A stretch of 64,000 nucleotides of DNA from an uncultured Alphaproteobacteria bacterium (GTDB taxonomy: Bacteria; Pseudomonadota; Alphaproteobacteria; Rhodobacterales; Rhodobacteraceae). Below are positions 42,158-50,323 of the stretch, piece after piece; within the stretch, counting starts at the first letter, position 1; each line of letters starts with the position of its first letter. The translations under genes were made by a program, and so were the position numbers. The notes under the pieces are model-generated. The model did no database searches. It worked only from the letters and a program-made list of their open reading frames with translations, and was not told the origin of the DNA. Location of the stretch: positions 146,801-210,800 of the forward strand of contig CACGWW010000002.1 of NCBI GenBank assembly GCA_902576905.1. The letters run 5' to 3'.

Positions 42158-42928
42158 TTAGGACGCATAATCAGACCCTATTCGTGCAAGCCGTCGCTTT
42201 AGCGCAGTAAACTCCATTTCTCCTAGTTTCGATCCAAAACCTTTCATTGCCTGCTGATGTACCAAGTCTTGAACTTCGGGCTTTGGTAAACTGACCTTGT
42301 TCCCTGCCTGTGCAGCTATCTGTATTTTACAAGCTTGCTCTAAATAATACATCATTATGAAGGCTTCAGGTATTGTTCGCCCACATGTGAGCAAGCCGTG
42401 ATTTTTTAAAATGAGTAACTGTTTATCTTTTCCTAGATCTTCAACCAACCTTTTTTGCTCGTCTAAATTTAAAGCTAGTCCTTCATATTCGTGATAACCG
42501 ATCAAATCTTTATACAGAAGCCCTGTTTGGCTTAATGGCAATAGCCCTTCTTCTTGACACGACACACCAACGCCGGCAGATGTGTGTGTATGAATAACAC
42601 AATGCATATCCGGCCTTTCTCTATGGATACACGAATGTATAACAAAACCTGCTGGATTTATTTTATCCTCTGTCTCAGAAATTATATTTCCATCTAAATC
42701 AACTTTTACGAGATTTGAGGCGGTTATTTCCTCATAAAGTAATCCGAATGGATTCAGAAGGAAATGTTCATTTGGCCCCGGGACTCTAGCAGAAATATGA
42801 TTGTAAATTAAGTCATCCATGCCAAAGTGTGCCATTAGTCTGTAGCAAGCTGCCAGATCTACTCGAGCATGCCATTCCTCTGTTGTCATAGATCCATTTT
42901 TTACAAGTGGTGGTAAGTTCTCATTCAT
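42158..42928 (-). CDS. Class II aldolase/adducin-domain protein
   Basis: Zinc-dependent aldolase-fold protein, 256 residues. Metal-binding histidines appear in CVIHTHTSAG and LILKNHGLLTCG, and YNHISARVPG is the substrate-phosphate region. Members act on sugar phosphates, but this adducin-like subgroup with an N-terminal HARVDLAACYRLMAHFGM is often of unknown function. It stands alone, convergent with the nitroreductase gene (19 bp gap). Confidence 0.82.
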   Translation of the reverse strand: MNENLPPLVKNGSMTTEEWHARVDLAACYRLMAHFGMDDLIYNHISARVPGPNEHFLLNPFGLLYEEITASNLVKVDLDGNIISETEDKINPAGFVIHSCIHRERPDMHCVIHTHTSAGVGVSCQEEGLLPLSQTGLLYKDLIGYHEYEGLALNLDEQKRLVEDLGKDKQLLILKNHGLLTCGRTIPEAFIMMYYLEQACKIQIAAQAGNKVSLPKPEVQDLVHQQAMKGFGSKLGEMEFTALKRRLARIGSDYAS

Positions 42929-43284
42929 ATCATTTCTCCTACTCCAAATTGCTTATAATTGTCGCATACAACGCTTAAAAGTATACAAAAATTTCTCATT
43001 AAATCTCTTATTTATAAGATGTTCAATTCTTACTCGTTGTGCTGCTATTAAATAAAAGCAACAATTTTTTATAGAGAAAAAAATTTGGTAGTTCTCTCAA
43101 TGACTTTTAATTAACTAATATTTACTCAAATTTAAATTTAGTTTTCCGAACCAAATCTGAAGACCCAATTTTTTATGTGCTTTTTCCTTCCAGACCTTGC
43201 ATATTCGTTATAAAAATTATACTATTTATCTCTTAAAGCTCTGCTTTAATTTAGATTTCAAATATAGTGCGAGGGGGGGTAGTT
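42929..43284. other. 356-bp AT-rich intergenic region between aldolase and acnB
   Basis: No ORF with coding character and no strong hairpin are seen. It must hold the divergent promoters of the aldolase-type gene and acnB; only the acnB candidate at 43197-43225 is convincing. Confidence 0.6.
43197..43225 (+). promoter_or_regulatory. Candidate acnB promoter
   Basis: TTGCAT (43197-43202), a 17-nt spacer, then TACTAT (43220-43225), about 60 nt before the proposed acnB start. Both hexamers match the sigma70 consensus in four or five positions. Confidence 0.35.
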
Positions 43285-46077
43285 TTGGGATTATACGAAG
43301 CTTATTTGCAAGAAATAAAAGAGCGTGCAAAACTAGGCCTTGGTCCGAAGCCTATTGATCAAGGAAATCTATTAGAAGAAATTATAGATATAATTTTGAC
43401 GACAAAGTCTTCTACTAGAGATGATGCTGTAAAGCATTTTATATACAATGTATTGCCCGGTACCACCAGCGCCGCTTCAGTCAAAGCAAAGTTTTTAAAG
43501 AGACTTATTCTTAAGGAGGATAGTGTCGTAGAAATTGATCAAAAACTTGCTTTTGACTTACTATCACACATGAAAGGTGGGCCATCTGTAGAGGTTCTTT
43601 TAGACCTAGCTTTTCATAAAGATACTAAAATTGCAGAACAAGCTGCTAACGTGCTAAAAACGCAGGTTTTTCTTTATGAAGCAGATACAAACAGGCTTGA
43701 AGAAAAATATAATGCTGGCAACAAAATAGCTGAGGATATATTGGAAAGTTATTCTGAGGCGGAGTTTTTTACAAAGTTAAATGCAATTCCAGAAAAGATA
43801 AAGATCGTTACCTACGTTGCTGCAGAAGGCGACATTTCTACTGATCTGCTGTCACCTGGTAATCAGGCGCATTCTCGTTCAGATAGAGAACTTCATGGGC
43901 AGTGTTTTATATCAAAAAAGGCTCAGGATGAAATCTCTCAGCTTAAGATAGCGCATCCCGACAAAAGTGTCATGCTTGTTGCTGAAAAAGGCACCATGGG
44001 AGTTGGATCATCCAGAATGTCTGGTGTAAATAATGTGGCACTTTGGACAGGTAAAAAGGCTAGTCCTTACATTCCTTATGTAAACGTTGCTCCCATTGTT
44101 GCTGGAACAAATGGTATATCACCAATTTTTCTAACTACTGTTGGAGTGACAGGGGGTATTGGAATAGATTTGAAAAATTGGGCTAAAAAGAAAGATTCCG
44201 ATGGAAATATTATTTTAAATAATGATGGTGAGCCTATTTTAGAGCAATTATATTCTGTTGAAACAGGAACAGAACTTACCATTAACACCAAAACAAAGAA
44301 GCTTTACAATAAAGAAGAAACTAAGGAATTAGTAGATTTAAGCTCATCATTCACAAGGCAAAAGGTAGAATTTATGAAAGCTGGAGGCTCCTATTCTATA
44401 GTCTTCGGAAAAAAACTTCAAAATTTTGCAGCTAATATATTAAACAAAGATCCTGCACCTGTATTTGCTTCACCGAGAGAAATCCATTCCGAGGATCAAG
44501 GACTCACCGCAGTTGAAAAAATATTTAACAAAAATGCTATTGGTCTTACGAGTGACAAAAAGCTTGTCGCAGGCTCCGATGTACGAGTTAAAGTAAATAT
44601 CGTTGGTTCGCAGGACACCACCGGACTTATGACTTCACAAGAATTAGAAGCGATGGCTGCTACCGTTATATCTCCATCACTTGATGGTGCATATCAGTCA
44701 GGATGTCATACGGCTTCTGTCTGGGACATAAAGGCTCAAGATAATATCCCTAGATTAATGCAGTTTATGCATGATTTTGGTCTCATAACTGCCCGAGACC
44801 CAAAAGGTATTTATCACTCGATGACAGATGTAATACATAAAGTGCTCAATGACCTCACAATAGATGATTGGGCTATTATTATTGGAGGAGACTCACATAC
44901 TAGAATGTCAAAAGGTATCGCATTTGGAGCAGACTCTGGTACCGTTGCGCTTGCTCTTGCGACTGGTGAAGCAACAATGCCGATTCCCGAATCTGTAAAG
45001 GTCACTTTTAAGGGAGACTTGCATAGCCATGTTGATTTCAGAGATGTTGTTCATTCCACTCAAGCCCAAATGTTAAAACAATTTGGTGAAAATGTCTTTC
45101 AAGGAAGGGTTATTGAAGTACATATTGGTACTTTAATGTCGGATCAAGCATTTACCTTTACCGATTGGACTGCCGAAATGAAAGCAAAGGCCTCTGTCTG
45201 TATTTCTAATGATGACATTTTAATTGAGTCACTAAAAATATCAAAAAAACGAATACAAACAATGATCGAAAAAGGAATGGATAACAAAAACCAAACTTTA
45301 AAAGGATTGATGGATAAAGCTTCTTCAAGAATACAGGAAATAAAATCTGGAGAGAACCCTGCTTTAAAGCCAGACAAAGACGCAAAGTATTTTGCTGAGG
45401 TTGTAGTGGATTTGAATGAAATTACCGAGCCGATGATTGCAGATCCAGATGTTAATAACGTGGACATTTCTAAGAGATATACCCACGATACCATAAGACC
45501 AATATCGTACTATAGAGCAGAAAAATCTGTAGACCTTGGGTTTGTTGGTTCATGCATGGTTCATAAGGGAGATATGAAAATCGTTGCTCAAATGTTGCGT
45601 AATCTTGAGAAAAAATCAGGTGAGGTAAAGTTTAAAGCGCCTTTAGTGGTGGCGGCACCAACATACAACATTATAGATGAGCTAAAAGATGAAGGCGATT
45701 GGGATATTCTAGAAAAATATGCTGGCTTCCAATTTGATGATAAAAATCCCAAGCAAGGGGCAAGAGTTGAATATGAAAATATCTTGTACCTTGAGAGACC
45801 AGGATGCAACCTGTGCATGGGAAACCAGGAGAAGGCCGAGAAAGGTGATACAGTTCTTGCGACCTCAACGCGTCTCTTCAAAGGTAGGGTAGTAGAGGAT
45901 TCGTCTGAAAAAAAGGGAGAGTCACTTCTTGCTTCAACACCAGTTGTAGTACTATCTGCAATATTAGGAAGGACACCTACTTTGCAGGAATACAAAGACT
46001 CGGTTAAAGACATTGACCTTACAAAATTTAAACCCCCATCAGAAAAGCCTTTAGATACTTTATCTGCCCACTTTTGA
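43285..46077 (+). CDS. acnB: Aconitate hydratase B
   Basis: TCA-cycle enzyme with a [4Fe-4S] cluster interconverting citrate and isocitrate. The N-terminal HEAT-like domain (GLYEAYLQEIKERAKLGLGPKP) identifies AcnB rather than AcnA. The swivel domain and the cluster-binding cysteines (SCMVHKG, CNLCMGNQ) are present. I prefer TTG 43285 (930 residues) because a run GAGGGGGGG lies 5-6 nt upstream; GTG 43267 would add six residues unlike the family N-terminus. It ends just outside the island's left repeat. Confidence 0.93.
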   Translation: MGLYEAYLQEIKERAKLGLGPKPIDQGNLLEEIIDIILTTKSSTRDDAVKHFIYNVLPGTTSAASVKAKFLKRLILKEDSVVEIDQKLAFDLLSHMKGGPSVEVLLDLAFHKDTKIAEQAANVLKTQVFLYEADTNRLEEKYNAGNKIAEDILESYSEAEFFTKLNAIPEKIKIVTYVAAEGDISTDLLSPGNQAHSRSDRELHGQCFISKKAQDEISQLKIAHPDKSVMLVAEKGTMGVGSSRMSGVNNVALWTGKKASPYIPYVNVAPIVAGTNGISPIFLTTVGVTGGIGIDLKNWAKKKDSDGNIILNNDGEPILEQLYSVETGTELTINTKTKKLYNKEETKELVDLSSSFTRQKVEFMKAGGSYSIVFGKKLQNFAANILNKDPAPVFASPREIHSEDQGLTAVEKIFNKNAIGLTSDKKLVAGSDVRVKVNIVGSQDTTGLMTSQELEAMAATVISPSLDGAYQSGCHTASVWDIKAQDNIPRLMQFMHDFGLITARDPKGIYHSMTDVIHKVLNDLTIDDWAIIIGGDSHTRMSKGIAFGADSGTVALALATGEATMPIPESVKVTFKGDLHSHVDFRDVVHSTQAQMLKQFGENVFQGRVIEVHIGTLMSDQAFTFTDWTAEMKAKASVCISNDDILIESLKISKKRIQTMIEKGMDNKNQTLKGLMDKASSRIQEIKSGENPALKPDKDAKYFAEVVVDLNEITEPMIADPDVNNVDISKRYTHDTIRPISYYRAEKSVDLGFVGSCMVHKGDMKIVAQMLRNLEKKSGEVKFKAPLVVAAPTYNIIDELKDEGDWDILEKYAGFQFDDKNPKQGARVEYENILYLERPGCNLCMGNQEKAEKGDTVLATSTRLFKGRVVEDSSEKKGESLLASTPVVVLSAILGRTPTLQEYKDSVKDIDLTKFKPPSEKPLDTLSAHF

Positions 46078-46204
46078 AGCCCTTGAATATTTTCTGATAA
46101 TATGATCAATAGCAGACTAACTCCATATTAAGGTCCAACCTGTTTAACGATCTAATGAAATTTTTACCATAGGAAAATGAATAACTTTTAGATTTTAAAG
46201 GGTT

Positions 46205-46216
46205 TGGCGGAGAGAC
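46205..46216. repeat. attL-like direct repeat (12 bp of tRNA-Ser 3' end)
   Basis: TGGCGGAGAGAC, identical to 54271-54282 in the same orientation. It lies 127 bp after the acnB stop and 154 bp before the end of the first cyclase gene. Flanking bases differ on both sides, so 12 bp is the whole exact match. Confidence 0.78.
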
Positions 46217-46277
46217 CCTCCTCACCATTTCTTTTTAATCATCTGAATTTATTATATTTTAAAGCCTAGATATTTTT

Positions 46278-46302
46278 CAGTCTACAATTTAGTCTACAAA
46301 AT
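46278..46302. repeat. Left copy of 25-bp imperfect repeat (candidate integrase arm site)
   Basis: It aligns without gaps to 54137-54161 with 20 of 25 identities, all five differences being transitions. Each copy contains two AGTCTACAA-like units 13 bp apart. Its position, 62 bp inside the left end, fits an arm-type integrase or excisionase binding site. Confidence 0.55.
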
Positions 46303-46369
46303 ACCTATTCCATATCAGTATCTCATATAGTTATGGGCTAATCTCAGTATTTTGGATCGCATGTTTTAT

Positions 46370-47656
46370 TCATACAGAAATTTTATGAAGGTCTATTTTC
46401 TCTTTTCTTCCTCTTATAGAAAATTTGGAAACCACTTCAGAAGATAGCTTTTCATTTATTTTATTCATAACTTTGTCAGAAAATAATACTTCGGCATCGA
46501 TTTCTTTGCAGGCATCACAAATTCTACTCGCTACATTAACAGTATCACCGATAACAGTATATTCCACCCTATCACTACTCCCCACATTTCCAACAAAACA
46601 GCCTCCAAAATGGACACCAACCCGGTGCCTTACAATTGGTAAGTTATTTTCTTCTCTTTGTTTTTCCCAATCACGCATAGAGACTTGCATTTGTCTGACG
46701 CAATTTAGAGCATTTTGGGCATCATTTCCCCGTGAAAATGGAGTTCCAAAGGTAGCCATTACGCTATCTCCAATAAACTTATCAACTGTTCCCCCATGTT
46801 CAAATACTGCGGACACCATTTTTGTTTGGTACTCAGATAATAAAGCCAATACCTCTTGGGGTTTCATTCCTTCCGAGAGTTTTGTGAAATTGGATATATC
46901 GGTAAAAAGAACAGCAATTTGTTGCTCTTTTTCCTGATCTAAGTCATGTTTATCCTTATTCTTCTCAATTTCATCTCTAACCTCTGGAGAGAAATATCTT
47001 CCTAAAAGATTGTTAGACCTTTCGTGGGCTATTGCATCTTTAAGGTTTCTTTGCATACTCCATGCAATAGCAATTAACGCTATGGCGCTGAAGGTAGTAA
47101 TTGCTGCATTTTGGGAAAAAATTCCTCCATTCATTGCATAAAGGTTCGATGTTATTAAAGTGGGGTCATAAGTCAAAAATGTTTTTGGGTTGAAGATAAT
47201 GTTAGAAACGGAGAGTGCTGTGATCAGATAGTAGTAGATGATCAAAATTACTGAAAGGTAAAATCTTGATAAAAGTACCGCGAGTATCATGCCATAAGAA
47301 ATAAACACAAAGGAATAGTCTAACATTCTACCACCGTAAGTATTTAAATAGTCAACCACTCCATCATCTATACCGAAAATAGCACGCCTAAGCCATGGAG
47401 AAACAAGCAACCAAAATACAAGCAAAGTCAGAAAATAGTTATAATTTTTTGTATTAACAAATACGGCAACTAATACAAATATGGTCATTCCAGTTAATGT
47501 AAAAATAGTAAATAATTGCCCTGCAAGCGCACTTGCCCAACCTAAATTTGTTAGAATAGAGACAATAATGCCCGTGAAGAATAATCCGGTCCCAACCGTG
47601 CCAGCTAACCGTAAACCGTTAACATGTCTTTTTCTTATTAAATCTTTATCTTTCAT
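46370..47656 (-). CDS. Membrane class III adenylate/guanylate cyclase 1
   Basis: A 428-residue protein with about six transmembrane helices (12-205), a short linker with RYFSPEVRDEIE (220-231) and a class III cyclase catalytic domain from about 245. Metal-binding Asp253 (FTDISNFT) and Asp297, purine-contact Lys293 (VDKFIGD) and Thr367, and transition-state Asn374 and Arg378 (NVASR) are all present, so it should be active; Lys/Thr suggests ATP (class IIIb type). It is closely paralogous to the cyclase at 50324, including the linker. First gene inside the left end of the island. No cyclic-nucleotide-binding effector is visible nearby. Confidence 0.9.
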   Translation of the reverse strand: MKDKDLIRKRHVNGLRLAGTVGTGLFFTGIIVSILTNLGWASALAGQLFTIFTLTGMTIFVLVAVFVNTKNYNYFLTLLVFWLLVSPWLRRAIFGIDDGVVDYLNTYGGRMLDYSFVFISYGMILAVLLSRFYLSVILIIYYYLITALSVSNIIFNPKTFLTYDPTLITSNLYAMNGGIFSQNAAITTFSAIALIAIAWSMQRNLKDAIAHERSNNLLGRYFSPEVRDEIEKNKDKHDLDQEKEQQIAVLFTDISNFTKLSEGMKPQEVLALLSEYQTKMVSAVFEHGGTVDKFIGDSVMATFGTPFSRGNDAQNALNCVRQMQVSMRDWEKQREENNLPIVRHRVGVHFGGCFVGNVGSSDRVEYTVIGDTVNVASRICDACKEIDAEVLFSDKVMNKINEKLSSEVVSKFSIRGRKEKIDLHKISV

Positions 47657-47740
47657 AAAAAATTCATAATCTGAACTTTAGATATATTCCAATAAATATG
47701 GAGCTAAATCTAGTGCATTTTTTAAATAGCGAAAAAAATG

Positions 47741-47843
47741 TTATACCTCTTCAGCAATTTCCAAATACGCGTCAACCTTTTCCTTTTTTAACTGTAATTC
47801 TAGCCAACAAAACAAAAGGAGTTTCATTATCGCTCATTATCAT
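47741..47843 (-). pseudogene. Remnant of ABM-type (antibiotic biosynthesis monooxygenase) small protein
   Basis: A GGAGG site precedes ATG at 47843 or 47837. Translation gives MIMSDNETPFVLLARITVKK then GKG and a stop at 47772. Shifting +1 at the AAAA run continues as VDAYLEIAEEV to a stop at 47741. The joined sequence resembles the start of ABM-domain proteins (FVLLARITVKKGK-VDAYLEIAEEV); the remaining two thirds of the domain are missing. It is therefore a frameshifted and truncated gene, on the same strand as and upstream of cyclase 1. The family call rests on a short stretch. Confidence 0.5.
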
Positions 47844-47883
47844 TTCCTCCCAATTCTAAAAATAGTCATTATAATAGGATTAA

Positions 47884-48099
47884 ATGGATAGATTAATAGA
47901 AATATTTCGTCGAGTTGCGTTTGTAACGATATGGATAATAGGGGGAGGGTTCGCTGTGATGTTCGTGCTTCTTAGCTTTCATGCTGACACTTTTCTTCGT
48001 CAAGTGATGATTAACTTAATGGCTGTAGGCTTTCTCGTTTTCAGTTATTTTTGTCACAAGCTTTTGAATTGGATTTTGACAAAAAGGGAAGAGACATAA
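47884..48099 (+). CDS. Small two-helix membrane protein of unknown function
   Basis: A 71-residue ORF with ATG start and two clear hydrophobic segments (about 13-29 and 40-60), basic ends (RLIEIFRR, TKREET) and no recognised family. An upstream AGGATTAA gives only a weak ribosome-binding site. It is divergent from the cyclase 1 unit inside the island. The regular hydrophobic/charged pattern supports real coding. Confidence 0.6.
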   Translation: MDRLIEIFRRVAFVTIWIIGGGFAVMFVLLSFHADTFLRQVMINLMAVGFLVFSYFCHKLLNWILTKREET

Positions 48100-48152
48100 T
48101 TCTGAAATGAAGAAACATTTTTCACATTTCTTTTTTCTCACTAGCATTAATG

Positions 48153-48455
48153 TTAACTATATAGCTTTTTGTCTGGCTCATCCGAAGTTGCATAAACACT
48201 CATCTCTTGTGCCATAGTAAGAAAAAGTTTATCAGCCCCTATGGCTTCAAGCTTTTCGTGTATTTGATTTTCACTCTCAGCGATCCAATGACAAAACCAA
48301 AAATCCTGATCCCCTAGCCAGTGCTGGATACACTTTACTTTTTCTCCCTCAACTGATGCAAACCACTCTTTAGAGGTAATATCTTTATTATCTTCAAAAT
48401 ACGCTTTTTTAGTTTCCTCTGAATGAAATGTGTGAGTGCATATAAAATGCTTCAT
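48153..48455 (-). CDS. THTFHS-family small protein, copy 1
   Basis: A 100-residue unrecognised protein, paralogous to the product at 49470. Shared blocks are KHFICTHTFHS at the N-terminus, WFCHWIAESENQI near the middle and GADKLFLTMAQEM near the end. The last part resembles ferredoxin-like alpha/beta-barrel proteins of the DUF4242/ABM type in which an aromatic-Cys/His strand precedes an Asn/Glu-rich helix, but this is only a structural guess. Conserved His, Cys and Trp could bind a metal or haem. No signal peptide. Island cargo. Confidence 0.7.
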   Translation of the reverse strand: MKHFICTHTFHSEETKKAYFEDNKDITSKEWFASVEGEKVKCIQHWLGDQDFWFCHWIAESENQIHEKLEAIGADKLFLTMAQEMSVYATSDEPDKKLYS

Positions 48456-48548
48456 CCCTTATCTTTCCGTTATTTTGCAGAATTTTATGATTTCACATTA
48501 CTATAGAAGCGATCAAGTTAAATCTTTATAGTCAAAAACAGAAGCGTA

Positions 48549-48614
48549 GTGAAAATAGCATTTATCTTGCTTTCTGCAATCGCAGGTGCATTATTAAGTT
48601 CATTATTATTGTAG
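48549..48614 (+). CDS. Tiny hydrophobic ORF (21 aa)
   Basis: GTG-initiated peptide MKIAFILLSAIAGALLSSLL plus Leu: one transmembrane-like helix with a single basic residue. It resembles small membrane peptides or type I toxin peptides in size only. A T9 run follows at 48659-48667. No good ribosome-binding site. Chance ORF is quite possible; the rest of 48456-48729 holds nothing recognisable. Confidence 0.25.
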   Translation: MKIAFILLSAIAGALLSSLLL

Positions 48615-48729
48615 TGATGCTTTAATACGTGCATCTGAAGTGCATTGTGCCTCAGCAATTTTTTTTTGCTAGACTTCCATAAATACTATGCATGTAGAGA
48701 TTGTAAATTTTGCTTCAGTCATTCAATTC

Positions 48730-49013
48730 TCATTTATTTGTGAATACATGCTTCACAACCATATCTCCTGACAGTCTGAAATTCTCCTTAACAAGATATT
48801 TTAGTTTGCCTGATGTACGACTTTCAGCAAGACTACGCACTTTTTCGTTGGGATAAACTGAAACGCCCACACAGCTTGTTTCAGTGGTTTTAATCATCAA
48901 CAGAATTTCAGCATCAGGGTATAGAGTGGGACTGTCTCTTTCATATGTTTTCAGAAAATCTTCCATAGGTTTTTTGTTTCGAAATCCATCGATACGACGT
49001 TAGTAGGTGTCAT
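48730..49013 (-). CDS. Small unknown protein requiring a -1 frameshift at A AAA AAC
   Basis: ATG 49013 has AAGGA 7-8 nt upstream and encodes MTPTNVVSMDFETKN, after which the zero frame stops at 48951. The run at 48975-48969 (minus strand) is A AAA AAC in the exact phase for a -1 slip; the -1 frame then continues PMEDFLKTYERDSPTLYPDA to the stop at 48730, for a 94-residue product. Without the shift, only an internal ATG at 48966 (78 residues, no ribosome-binding site) would be expressed. This may be programmed recoding, or a 1-nt loss in an A7 run. No known family recognised; it lies directly downstream of the NTF2-like copy 1. Confidence 0.6.
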
Positions 49014-49032
49014 TTTAATTTCCTTTTTTTGC

Positions 49033-49359
49033 TTATTCTTCGATAGGAATTCTATTAATTATAGTTCTCCACGGTTTTCCATTTCTAAAGTGCGTCGAAT
49101 TTACTGATAGAACTAATTGTCCTTCACGAACGTACTTTTGTTCGAAAACAACTATGTGCTCATTCTCCAAAGTACATTTAGCATTATCATGAAGTGTGAC
49201 TTCATTTCTATTGAACTCTTTCTTAGTTTCCTCAAGCCAGTCTTCTCTAGTGAGCATTTCAAAATCAGCACAAAATAAAAAATCAGGGTGTAACCAATCC
49301 TGAATAGCATCCAGATCCTTGTTACGCATATCTTTTACCATTTTATCGAAATAAGTCAT
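49033..49359 (-). CDS. NTF2/SnoaL-like small protein, copy 1
   Basis: A 108-residue protein with the cone-shaped NTF2-like pattern: N-terminal helix, WLHPDFLFCADFEMLTREDW, then a beta-rich second half ending WRTIINRIP. It is paralogous to the product at 49900 (shared HxDxL-x-R-x-D/E, KEF-x-R, W-R near the end). NTF2-like folds are enzymes or ligand-binding modules; no catalytic set is certain. GGAGC precedes the ATG. It is divergent from THTFHS copy 2. Confidence 0.72.
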   Translation of the reverse strand: MTYFDKMVKDMRNKDLDAIQDWLHPDFLFCADFEMLTREDWLEETKKEFNRNEVTLHDNAKCTLENEHIVVFEQKYVREGQLVLSVNSTHFRNGKPWRTIINRIPIEE

Positions 49360-49469
49360 ATTGCTCCTTCAATCACTTCCAAATACCATTATTGATCGAC
49401 TTTTATCTTATCAAAAAGTTCAAATGTTGTATGTTAAAAATTCATTCACATATTCAGGAGTAGTTGAAA

Positions 49470-49886
49470 ATGAGTGAAAAAAAACCAAAGCTTAAGCACT
49501 ATATCGCAACACATACGTTTCATTCTGCAAAGGTAAGAAAAGAGTTTCGAGAAGTTAATAGTCATCGAAAAAAGAATTCAGATTGGTTTGGGAATGAAAG
49601 TATCGAATTGAAACAAAGCTTCTTTAAGCTCTTAAAAGATAGAGCACTAGTCGAGGGAGATTTTAGTAACAACTTTGAGGTGTCAGATTATGCATTGCTT
49701 TACCAAATGTTTTATGGACGTGGAGATTTCTTTTTCTGCCATTGGTTTGCGGTAGATGAGCAAACTATAATTGACAGACTTTCTTCTAACGGTGGTGATC
49801 AATTTTTTGCCACGATGGCAACTCAAATTGACGCTCCACGAGTAAACGTCAAAGTAATGGTTTCTTATTTGGAGAAACTCAGATGA
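49470..49886 (+). CDS. THTFHS-family small protein, copy 2
   Basis: A 138-residue homologue of the 48153 gene with the same three blocks (KHYIATHTFHS, FFFCHWFAVDEQTI, GGDQFFATMATQI). An extra segment of about 35 residues lies between the first two blocks. ATG 49470 is chosen with AGGAG at 49456-49460; TTG 49464 is too close to that site. It is the only large cargo gene besides the 71-residue ORF on the plus strand, so the two modules are not simple tandem copies. Confidence 0.72.
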   Translation: MSEKKPKLKHYIATHTFHSAKVRKEFREVNSHRKKNSDWFGNESIELKQSFFKLLKDRALVEGDFSNNFEVSDYALLYQMFYGRGDFFFCHWFAVDEQTIIDRLSSNGGDQFFATMATQIDAPRVNVKVMVSYLEKLR

Positions 49887-49899
49887 ACATTAGCCCTTT

Positions 49900-50226
49900 T
49901 TAACTTTCAACTGCATTACTCATTTCTCTCCAAATTTTTCCGTCTTTCCACATTTGAACTTGGATAACTCGATAGCTTTTTTCACGAACTTTGATGTTGT
50001 AGCTATATGTCATCATATCTTTGTCTTCATACAAAAATTGTGGATTAATAACAGTGATTTTTCTTGTAAATTCTTTTCTCATGAACTCTACATGGTCATC
50101 TCGATTTACAAGTGTATTATCTTTCAAATAAAGGTAATCAGCATGAAATATATCATCTAAATTAGGAATTTCACCTTTTTCAATAGAGGTATTAATTTGT
50201 ATCAACAATTCAAATTTCTCTCTCAT
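49900..50226 (-). CDS. NTF2/SnoaL-like small protein, copy 2
   Basis: A 108-residue paralogue of the 49033 product with the aligned blocks IFHADYLYLKDNTLVNRDDH, MRKEFTR and KIWREMSNAVE. It faces THTFHS copy 2 (13-bp gap, convergent) and is followed upstream by cyclase 2 on the same strand. Role unknown; the repeated neighbourhood with a cyclase suggests a common function. Confidence 0.7.
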   Translation of the reverse strand: MREKFELLIQINTSIEKGEIPNLDDIFHADYLYLKDNTLVNRDDHVEFMRKEFTRKITVINPQFLYEDKDMMTYSYNIKVREKSYRVIQVQMWKDGKIWREMSNAVES

Positions 50227-50323
50227 AGCAAGCCACTTTCTCTAAATTTCTATTTACAATATTTCCTTAATGAATCTAAATCGTCTAAGTTTGAAGCATT
50301 AGCAATAAATCTCTGAGGAGTGA

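Noticed and set aside
46425..46937. 170-codon antisense ORF over cyclase 1
   Set aside because: Mirror of the catalytic domain coding frame; no independent start signal or family resemblance.
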